Shown piece after piece: positions 6,486 to 11,253 of a stretch of 11,253 nt of DNA. The notes below the pieces were generated by a model. The model was not told the DNA's origin and ran no database searches. It worked only from the letters and a program-made list of their open reading frames with translations. This DNA is from Candidatus Bathyarchaeota archaeon. Lineage in GTDB: Archaea > Thermoproteota > Bathyarchaeia > TCS64. Positions within the stretch are counted from its first letter, which is position 1. Every line of letters begins with the position of its first letter. A program made the translations under genes and the position numbers. The stretch spans positions 1 to 11,253 of the forward strand of contig DUKA01000233.1 of assembly GCA_013329615.1 (NCBI GenBank). Reading direction: 5' to 3'.

Positions 6486-7684
6486 TGATGGTTGAGAAGA
6501 ACATGAACGACGCGGAGTCCGAGGTTAGGGAGTACACGGTCCCGAAGACGGTGGTCGCGCCACTGTTGGGCAGCTTCAACATGGTAAAGAACAGGCTGGG
6601 CGAGGTCATCGACACCCCGCAGGGCGACGCCGCACAGGCCATGCAGTGGTGGCAGAAGCAGAGCCCAGACGACCAGCTCGCACTACGCGCCGTGCTAGCA
6701 GGATTCGCCTCCCCCGTCCTCGTAAACAGCATAGCCATACTGAGAGGCGAGGAAGCGCTCAAGGAGACGACCCTCGTACAGCAGAGCATCCGCCCCGAGG
6801 ACCCCTGCTTCCTCCTCGGCGAGGATCAGGCGCGCGCCAACTTCCTAGTCCGGAGGCTCCCCAACGCGGACACGATGGCGGCAACGCTCCTCGTGTATCT
6901 CGACGCCGGGCTCGAGCCGGGCGTAGCCGACTTCAAGTTCGACGCCAACCTCAACGAGTTTCTTGTGCTCCTCGCAACCGTCGACCTGCAGAAGCGCGTC
7001 GCCATGCAGGCGAAGCTCGAGCACGAGGAGGTCTCGACTCAGCTCAAACTCGCCGATGTGCAGAAGAGCATCGCGAACGGGCTTCAGTACCCTGACCCGA
7101 GGTGGCTTATCCCCTATATCCTGCCGCTGATGCCGTCGAAGCCGAACCTCGACTGGAACGCCATCTGGCAGGCGGTGTATGGTCTATCCCAGCGCGGCCT
7201 GCTTAAGATAAGCCAGGACAAGACGACTGTCACCCTTAACGAGGCCGGCGTGCTCCTCGCCACTGAGATGGATAGGCGGATGACTTCTATCCGCATAGCG
7301 TCGTTCGGCTACGACCAGCAGGGCAAGGCGGGTAGCCTAACGAGTCTCCTCATCAGGGGTGAGTCCCTCATCTGGTACATGGATGTCGGCGCAGCATCGG
7401 CCGTCGTGGCGGCGATCGACCTCGACAAGGCGGCTGAGTTGCTTAAGGAGCTCTTCACGCCTTCTGTGGCGCCTCCGGTTGCGCAGCCTGCTCGGGTATC
7501 GGCTCCAAGAGTCGCAGCGGCGCCCGCCGCGGCTCCGAAGGCTGCGCCGGTTCGACCCGCAGCGGCGAAGGCGGCGCCTGCGGTTCAGACCGCGAGGTTC
7601 TGCCCTGACTGTGGCCAGCCGGCGACGTGGGTCGAGCAGTACAAGCGCTGGTACTGCTACAAGTGCAAGAAGTACCTCCCATAA
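6485..7684 (+). CDS. Uncharacterised adaptor-like protein with C-terminal zinc ribbon
   Basis: I do not recognise a named family for this 399-residue cytosolic protein. Residues 15-200 are mainly helical and include a conserved-looking WW pair at 55-56. Residues about 222-268 (NLDWNAIWQAVYGLSQRGLL, then a KTTVTL strand pair) look like a winged helix. Residues 283-323 form a strand-helix unit containing LLIRGESLIWYMDV. An Ala/Pro/Lys-rich flexible linker (about 325-370) joins this to a zinc ribbon with CPDC at 373-376 and CYKC at 391-394. It starts at ATG 6485, overlapping the previous stop by one base (TAATG), with AGGAG at 6473-6477; ATG 6488 is equally possible. As third gene of the operon it could be a chaperone or adaptor for the membrane protein, or a regulator. 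The helical, winged-helix and RG-x(4)-W arrangement loosely recalls EspG-type secretion chaperones, but this is weak. Confidence 0.7.
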   Translation: MMVEKNMNDAESEVREYTVPKTVVAPLLGSFNMVKNRLGEVIDTPQGDAAQAMQWWQKQSPDDQLALRAVLAGFASPVLVNSIAILRGEEALKETTLVQQSIRPEDPCFLLGEDQARANFLVRRLPNADTMAATLLVYLDAGLEPGVADFKFDANLNEFLVLLATVDLQKRVAMQAKLEHEEVSTQLKLADVQKSIANGLQYPDPRWLIPYILPLMPSKPNLDWNAIWQAVYGLSQRGLLKISQDKTTVTLNEAGVLLATEMDRRMTSIRIASFGYDQQGKAGSLTSLLIRGESLIWYMDVGAASAVVAAIDLDKAAELLKELFTPSVAPPVAQPARVSAPRVAAAPAAAPKAAPVRPAAAKAAPAVQTARFCPDCGQPATWVEQYKRWYCYKCKKYLP

Positions 7685-7697
7685 TTTCTTGGGCTCA

Positions 7698-7735
7698 GGG
7701 GGGGCGGCGTTTTTCCCTCCCCCGTTTTGTTTTTT
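7698..7735 (+). terminator. Stem-plus-T-run terminator after the toxin-like operon
   Basis: A run of seven G (7698-7704) can pair with the C-rich block at 7715-7723, and T-runs follow at 7725-7728 and 7730-7735. The stem-plus-U-tract layout resembles an intrinsic terminator and sits just after the stop codon at 7682-7684. The rest of the gap up to 7800 shows nothing recognisable. Confidence 0.6.
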
Positions 7736-7808
7736 ACACCTTTATGATGCGTCTCGCGTCCCCTGCATGTTTCGATTCTCGTCGTCTGGTTTCCCGACTC
7801 ATAAAAAA

Positions 7809-7814
7809 CTTAAA
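7809..7814 (+). promoter_or_regulatory. TATA-like box for the 61-residue gene
   Basis: CTTAAA, flanked upstream by an A-rich stretch (7803-7808), is centred about 33 nt before ATG 7845. This predicts a transcript with only about 5-8 untranslated bases, too short for a Shine-Dalgarno, and none is visible. Confidence 0.55.
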
Positions 7815-7844
7815 CATGGTGGCGCGGTTAGTTTATCGATAGCA

Positions 7845-8030
7845 ATGCCATCCAAGCTCGACAAGGGTAAGAAGGTAGTCATAAGCCTCGACGAGGACAT
7901 CGTGAGGAGCGACGGCTCCCGGATAAAGATGCGCGAGTTCGTCAAGGAGATGCTCGCATACAACCCGATGTTCAAGATCGAGACGAGCCCCAAGGGCGAG
8001 ACGTGGTATCTCCGCAAGAAGGAGAAGTAA
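7845..8030 (+). CDS. Small basic protein, unknown function (61 residues)
   Basis: The protein begins MPSKLDKGKKVVISL and ends in a basic tail (YLRKKEK). A predicted strand (KKVVISL, 9-15) is followed by a charged helix (about 28-39, KMREFVKEMLAY) and a second strand pair (MFKIETS and TWYLRKK). Alternating strand and helix with many Lys/Arg suggests a small nucleic-acid-binding or RNA-associated protein, but I do not recognise a family. Codon use matches the neighbours (AAG Lys, CTC Leu, GTC Val, ATA Ile), and a TATA-like box sits at the right distance, so I regard it as a real gene. I chose ATG 7845 because the in-frame upstream sequence has no ATG and crosses the terminator region. It appears to be a single-gene transcript between two convergent units. 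Confidence 0.7.
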   Translation: MPSKLDKGKKVVISLDEDIVRSDGSRIKMREFVKEMLAYNPMFKIETSPKGETWYLRKKEK

Positions 8031-8059
8031 ACGCCCCCCGTATTGGCCGCGGTTTAATG

Positions 8060-8064
8060 TTTTT
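8060..8064 (+). terminator. T-run terminator between convergent genes
   Basis: A five-T run lies in the 61-bp gap between the 61-residue gene and the convergent TauE-family gene. It is a plausible plus-strand stop. No clear T-run serves the minus strand here. Confidence 0.35.
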
Positions 8065-8091
8065 CATCATTCCCCTGAACCATATAAACTT

Positions 8092-8844
8092 CTAGATGAA
8101 GAGTCTCACGAGTGTCGCAGCGCCGAGGATTACTGTCACGACCGCGATGGCGTTCCGCAGTGCCCCGCCATGGGATTTCTTCACTATTAACGCGGCGATG
8201 GGCGCGGCGGCCGCCACACCGATGCTCAGTGAGAGCGTCAGGTCCCAGTTCACAACCGCGCCCGACACTAGGAACGTGGCGAATCCCACAAGGCTCACGA
8301 ATAGCTCGGAGAAGCTCTGAACGGAGACCGCCTCCTTCTCCTTGATCTTCATGTACAGCATCCCCGTCGTTATGATCGGGCCGAAGCCGCTGCCGCTTAT
8401 CCCCTTGTTGAAGCTGCCGAAGAGGCTCAGTACGCTGAGCTTCCACCAACTGAAGTCAATGCTCAGCGTCTTGTTGAGCAGCAGGAAGATACCTGTGCCC
8501 ATTATCAGCGCCCCTATGTAGAGTCCGAGGTAGAAGTTCGATATCCCCGTGTTCACCATTGCCCCTATGGTGCTCCCCGCTATGCCCACGGCGCCGATGA
8601 CGAGGACCACCTTGAAGAGGCGGCTACCGGGTGTGAAGTCCGCGTTCCTGAATCGGTGGTTGAAGATGCTGCTGAGTATGTTGCCGATGAGGCTGCTGAG
8701 CAGCAGGGCGGGTACTATCTCCTTCGGTGTGTGGCTCAGGAAGAGCAGTAGCGGCGTCATCGTGAGGCCGAAGCCCATGCCGAATATGATGTCGATGATG
8801 GCGGTGAGGAAGGCGAGCAGGAAGAGCAGCGGGTCGAAGGTCAA
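8092..8844 (-). CDS. TauE/SafE (TSUP) family membrane permease
   Basis: This 250-residue polytopic protein has about eight hydrophobic segments arranged as two similar halves, as in the TSUP family, whose members export or import sulfite, sulfoacetate, thiosulfate or related anions. N-terminal features include FGMGFGLTMTPLLL (21-34), and the second half has FGSFNKGISGSGFGPII near 142-158, matching the two Gly-rich repeats of the family. The length is normal (about 250). The only start that gives a full first helix is TTG at 8844; an ATG at 8852 is out of frame and stops after three codons. It lies 24 nt after the YeeE/YedE-like gene in the same operon, pointing to a sulfur anion substrate. 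The family call is firm; the exact substrate is open. Confidence 0.88.
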   Translation of the reverse strand: MTFDPLLFLLAFLTAIIDIIFGMGFGLTMTPLLLFLSHTPKEIVPALLLSSLIGNILSSIFNHRFRNADFTPGSRLFKVVLVIGAVGIAGSTIGAMVNTGISNFYLGLYIGALIMGTGIFLLLNKTLSIDFSWWKLSVLSLFGSFNKGISGSGFGPIITTGMLYMKIKEKEAVSVQSFSELFVSLVGFATFLVSGAVVNWDLTLSLSIGVAAAAPIAALIVKKSHGGALRNAIAVVTVILGAATLVRLFI

Positions 8845-8868
8845 TCGCGCATCCCCGTGTATGTAGAT

Positions 8869-9276
8869 CTAGCCTTTCACTAGCATGCCTCTGAGGTAGG
8901 CTCCGATGAACATGAACGCCAACCCGATTATCACGGGCCAGTTACCCATCCCGAGGCTGGCTACCGCCGAGCCCGGACATTGGCCGGATATCCCCCAACC
9001 GACGCCGAATATTAAAGCACCTAGAAGGGTGTTCCTCGTCAAGACGCTGATGCGGGGCTTGAAGAGGCCACCCAGCAGGGGCTGTGCCATGAATTTGGGC
9101 ACCACGTTTATCGCGAGGAAGGTAACCACCGCGGCGCCACCCATCACGAACATCAGGCCGAGGTCGTCGAACCGTAGGAAGTTGAGCACGATCTCCTGCT
9201 TCGTCATGCCGCTGTAGGCTAGGCCGAAGCCGAAGAGTATACCTCCGACATATGTGGCGATGTTACGGGTGTTCAT
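8869..9276 (-). CDS. YeeE/YedE-family half transporter, C-terminal-type half (PmpB-like)
   Basis: This 135-residue membrane protein has about four hydrophobic helices. The family hallmark GVGWGISGQCPGSA (91-104) carries Cys100; in full-length thiosulfate transporters (YeeE/TsuA) Cys residues at such positions relay the substrate through the membrane. The N-terminal GFGLAYSGMTKQEIVLNFL stretch is also typical. It is about half the size of a canonical fused YeeE (about 350 residues), and the adjacent gene supplies the other half. ATG 9276 overlaps the upstream stop by one base (TGATG), with GGGGG just upstream; the longer open frame to 9531 is overlap with the preceding gene in another frame. 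With the partner it probably forms a heteromeric channel for thiosulfate or another sulfur species. Confidence 0.88.
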   Translation of the reverse strand: MNTRNIATYVGGILFGFGLAYSGMTKQEIVLNFLRFDDLGLMFVMGGAAVVTFLAINVVPKFMAQPLLGGLFKPRISVLTRNTLLGALIFGVGWGISGQCPGSAVASLGMGNWPVIIGLAFMFIGAYLRGMLVKG

Positions 9277-9734
9277 CACACTACCCCCACGAGTTCGAGC
9301 AGGTGCGCCGTTATGATGCCGGCGCCCATGAACGTCAAAACGGCGTACAGAGAGGTGGTGGAGAGCGACGCGAGGCCGCTTATGCCGTGGCCCGATGTGC
9401 AGCCGTTGGAGAGCCTCGTCCCAAAGCCGACGAGGAGCCCGCCGAGCGCAAGTCTCCAGAGGTCGACACCTGTTACCCAGAAACCGGTCGGCGACAGCGT
9501 GAGCGTGTAGATGAGGGCCCCCGTGATGCATCCGAGTGCGAGCATCAGGCGCCAGTCTCGCTCCTTTACGTTTCTCTCCTCCTGGAAGTGCACCCTCTTA
9601 GAGAACCACGAGAGGGTCGTCGTGAAGAAACTGCTCTGTGTGGCGTGCAACCCCGTCAGAACGTAGATGAGGCTGACGCCGAGACCGATTATCACCCCTC
9701 CGACTAGGTAGGGTTCGATGCCAAGGGGAAACAT
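9276..9734 (-). CDS. YeeE/YedE-family half transporter, N-terminal-type half (PmpA-like)
   Basis: This 152-residue membrane protein has about four hydrophobic segments and the signature GFGTRLSNGCTSGHGISGL (103-121) with Cys112. Bacterial relatives usually have a second Cys shortly after (GHGICGL or GHGVCGL); here that position is Ser119, leaving one thiol in this half. The two half-size proteins are encoded back to back, as in bacterial persulfide-responsive operons that pair PmpA and PmpB with a persulfide dioxygenase-rhodanese. ATG 9734 is used. No Shine-Dalgarno is visible, but an AT-rich TTTTTTATC lies about 26 nt upstream, so an internal leaderless promoter is possible. The family is clear; the exact sulfur substrate is not. 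Confidence 0.88.
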   Translation of the reverse strand: MFPLGIEPYLVGGVIIGLGVSLIYVLTGLHATQSSFFTTTLSWFSKRVHFQEERNVKERDWRLMLALGCITGALIYTLTLSPTGFWVTGVDLWRLALGGLLVGFGTRLSNGCTSGHGISGLASLSTTSLYAVLTFMGAGIITAHLLELVGVV

Positions 9735-9755
9735 GTCTTCAACTTGGAGCCGTAG

Positions 9756-9763
9756 ATAAAAAA
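9756..9763 (-). promoter_or_regulatory. T-rich element: terminator of the rhodanese gene or TATA box of the YeeE pair
   Basis: Read on the minus strand, TTTTTTAT lies 9-16 nt past the stop of the metallo-beta-lactamase/rhodanese gene and is centred about 26 nt before ATG 9734. The position fits both an archaeal T-run terminator and a TATA-like box for a leaderless start. The sequence alone cannot decide between them. Confidence 0.4.
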
Positions 9764-9771
9764 CGTTGAGT

Positions 9772-11136
9772 TTAATCCTTGACGAGGGGGTAGCCGAGCT
9801 TCTTCCAGGCGTCGATGCCCCCTAGGAGGTTGTAGACGTTCTTCCTGCCCGCCTTGAGGAGGATGCTGGCGGCGAAGCTGGAGCGTGTCCCTGTCTTGCA
9901 TTGGAGGACGACGGGTCTGCCCTCAGGTATCTCGCCGAGCCTCTCGGGGAGTCTGCCGAGGTAGATGTGAACCGCGTCCTCTATGTGCCCCTCGTCCCAC
10001 TCACTGTATCTGCGGACGTCGACCACGACGGGCTTCTCGGTCTTCATCATCTCCCGCAGCCCCTGGCATGTGGCGATGTCCACCTTGGCGAGCCCGTTTC
10101 CCTCCTTGTACCACGCCTCGAGGCCGCCAGCGAGGTAACCCGCGGAGCGCGTATACCCCATCCTGTACAGGTTCTTGACGGCGAAGTCGAGGGCTTTAGC
10201 GTCATCGACCACTAGCAGTGCCTCATTCTCGATGGGTATGACCCAGCCGGCGTTCGACAGGCGGGTCGGGGGAAGGCTGTAGGAGCCCTCGATGTGGGCG
10301 CCGCCGAACGCGGGCGGCGCACGTGTGTCGATAATCTGTGTTCCTTTCGCCTTAGCTGCCTTGAACTCCGAGGGCTTGAGGGCGGGGGGAGTCGGAAGAT
10401 GCGCGGGGGTCGGCGGTCCCTCGAGGTTGTATTTCTCCATCATCTTGAAGTAGGGCGAGGTCTCGTGGCGCTCCCCAACCTTCCTCTCGATGAACTCCTC
10501 CCTAGTCAGCCCTAGCATAGGGTTCATCGCCCTCTCAGCGCCGAGGGTGCTGATCTCGCGCTCGCTTATCGAGCCGCCGCAGACCGAGCCGAAGCCATGA
10601 GCTGGGAAGACGACGACGCCGTCTCCGAGGGGGAGCAGCTTGCCGTGGATGCCGTCGTAGAGCTTGCCCGACATCATCGCCGTGTTCTCTGGGCCGAGGA
10701 AGTCGGTCCTCCCGACGTCCCCCACGAAGAGCGTGTCGCCTGTGAAGACGAGCACCGGCTTGTCCCCGACCTCCGAGTCGTAGAGCGCGTAGCATGAGCT
10801 GTCCGGGGAGTGGCCCGGCGTGTGTAGCGCCACGACCTTGAGGAGGCCGACCTTGAACTCCTCGCCGTCGCGCAGCGTCTCACCGTATTTCCAAGGCAGC
10901 CCGGAGCCGTGGTGCACCTTCGCGCCTGTAATCCTCGCCAACTCAATGGAGCCTATGACGTAGTCCTCGTTCCTATGCGTCTCGAATACGTGTTTTATCT
11001 GCGCGCCCCACCCCTGGGCTATCTCGACGTAGACGTCAGTGTCGCGGCGGGGGGCGACGACGAACGCCTCCCCCTTCGAGGCGACGATGTAGCTCAGATG
11101 CGAGACTATCTCCGATTTCACCGTCTGGAAAAGCAT
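9772..11136 (-). CDS. Metallo-beta-lactamase/double-rhodanese protein, persulfide dioxygenase-rhodanese type
   Basis: This 454-residue cytosolic protein has three domains. The metallo-beta-lactamase fold (about 1-235) keeps His54 (first residue of the usual HxHxDH), His109 (HTPGHS), Asp134 (TGDTLF) and His180 (FPAHG). The HxHxDH itself reads HRNEDY, losing two His. The kept His54, His109 and Asp134 match the mononuclear iron ligands of persulfide dioxygenase ETHE1. The first rhodanese (about 262-350) lacks a catalytic Cys: its active-loop strand reads LLVVDDAKALDF. The second (about 365-454) has the active loop CKTGTRS with Cys413. The likely reaction is oxidation of a thiol persulfide to sulfite coupled to sulfur transfer to or from thiosulfate. 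I chose ATG 11136 over 11223 because a TTTAAA box lies 30 nt upstream and the fold starts here. It is the first gene of a sulfur operon. Confidence 0.87.
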   Translation of the reverse strand: MLFQTVKSEIVSHLSYIVASKGEAFVVAPRRDTDVYVEIAQGWGAQIKHVFETHRNEDYVIGSIELARITGAKVHHGSGLPWKYGETLRDGEEFKVGLLKVVALHTPGHSPDSSCYALYDSEVGDKPVLVFTGDTLFVGDVGRTDFLGPENTAMMSGKLYDGIHGKLLPLGDGVVVFPAHGFGSVCGGSISEREISTLGAERAMNPMLGLTREEFIERKVGERHETSPYFKMMEKYNLEGPPTPAHLPTPPALKPSEFKAAKAKGTQIIDTRAPPAFGGAHIEGSYSLPPTRLSNAGWVIPIENEALLVVDDAKALDFAVKNLYRMGYTRSAGYLAGGLEAWYKEGNGLAKVDIATCQGLREMMKTEKPVVVDVRRYSEWDEGHIEDAVHIYLGRLPERLGEIPEGRPVVLQCKTGTRSSFAASILLKAGRKNVYNLLGGIDAWKKLGYPLVKD

Positions 11137-11163
11137 GTTGGTAGTCTCTTGGGAGCCTCTTTC

Positions 11164-11169
11164 TTTAAA
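11164..11169 (-). promoter_or_regulatory. TATA-like box for the sulfur operon
   Basis: TTTAAA, centred about 30 nt before ATG 11136 on the minus strand, predicts a leaderless or near-leaderless transcript and supports that ATG over the upstream one at 11223. It lies in the 78-bp divergent gap shared with the DJ-1/PfpI-like gene. Confidence 0.55.
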
Positions 11170-11183
11170 CCTTACTAGAACCT

Positions 11184-11191
11184 CTTTTAAG
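11184..11191 (+). promoter_or_regulatory. TATA-like box for the DJ-1/PfpI-like gene
   Basis: CTTTTAAG is centred about 27 nt before ATG 11215, the spacing expected for a leaderless transcript. It is only about 20 bp from the divergent TTTAAA box, so the two promoters may compete or share a regulator. Confidence 0.55.
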
Positions 11192-11214
11192 CGAAAAATT
11201 CGTAGAAATATGCC

Positions 11215-11253
11215 ATGAAGCACATCGCCTTCGTCGTCTACCCGGGCTTAACC
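11215..11253 (+). CDS. Start of a DJ-1/PfpI-like gene (3' partial)
   Basis: Thirteen codons are visible before the window ends: MKHIAFVVYPGLT. The pattern of a short basic start, a hydrophobic strand and then YPG is the typical first beta strand of DJ-1/PfpI (class I glutamine amidotransferase-like) proteins. That superfamily includes glyoxalases, intracellular proteases and the N-terminal part of some regulators, and the catalytic Cys region lies beyond the window, so the activity cannot be judged. It is divergent from the sulfur operon, with its own TATA-like box at leaderless spacing. The call rests on very few residues. Confidence 0.5.
   Translation, partial: MKHIAFVVYPGLT

Noticed and set aside
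7359..7844. Upstream extension of the 61-residue protein across the terminator
   Set aside because: The extension is Ser/Arg-rich, overlaps the zinc-ribbon gene in another frame and runs through the G/C stem and T-runs.
9277..9531. N-terminal extension of the second YeeE-like protein to a start at 9531
   Set aside because: The extension is His/Arg-rich, lies wholly over the preceding YeeE gene in another frame, and ATG 9276 has a Shine-Dalgarno and a TGATG junction.
11137..11223. 29-residue N-terminal extension of the MBL-rhodanese protein (ATG 11223)
   Set aside because: It would cover the TATA-like boxes and overlap the divergent DJ-1-like gene start; ATG 11136 fits the promoter spacing and the start of the fold.

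Overview
The window looks like a GC-rich archaeal chromosome segment, most likely from a Thermoproteota-type (TACK) lineage. Evidence: heavy use of ATA (Ile) and AGG (Arg) codons despite high GC; AT-rich TATA-like boxes about 26-33 nt before the first ATG of most transcription units, which implies leaderless or nearly leaderless mRNAs; clear GGAGG-like Shine-Dalgarno sites mainly before internal operon genes; and termination at short T-runs. No rRNA or tRNA is present, so the lineage cannot be fixed further. No IS element, CRISPR array or origin was seen. No stretch longer than 300 bases lacks a gene.

Region 1 (1-2853, plus strand): the 3' part of an operon for a binding-protein-dependent ABC importer of the iron(III)/thiamine/phosphonate type. 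It holds a two-core fused permease (5'-truncated by the window edge), a short ATPase, and a membrane-anchored seven-bladed beta-propeller of the two-component-regulator propeller type, all translationally overlapped. The substrate-binding protein is presumably upstream of the window.

Region 2 (2914-7684, plus strand): the most unusual part. It is a tightly overlapped three-gene operon with its own TATA-like box. The 903-residue first protein has a polytopic membrane N-terminus ending in a signal-peptide-like segment with an A-x-A site, a helical/Gly-rich middle, a Pro-Gly-Lys linker, and a C-terminal domain that resembles bacterial polymorphic toxin tips. The 287-residue second protein is acidic and resembles cytosolic partner or immunity proteins. 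The 399-residue third protein has a winged-helix-like segment, a long Ala/Pro linker and a C-terminal zinc ribbon. I propose an archaeal membrane-anchored toxin, immunity and adaptor system. This rests on domain architecture and remembered similarity, not on a search. An unrecognised 61-residue basic protein follows as a separate unit (7845-8030).

Region 3 (8092-11136, minus strand): a sulfur-handling operon. In transcription order it encodes a metallo-beta-lactamase/double-rhodanese protein of the persulfide dioxygenase-rhodanese type, two half-size YeeE/YedE-family membrane proteins each with one conserved Cys motif, and a TauE/SafE (TSUP) permease. A DJ-1/PfpI-like gene begins divergently at 11215 and runs off the window end.
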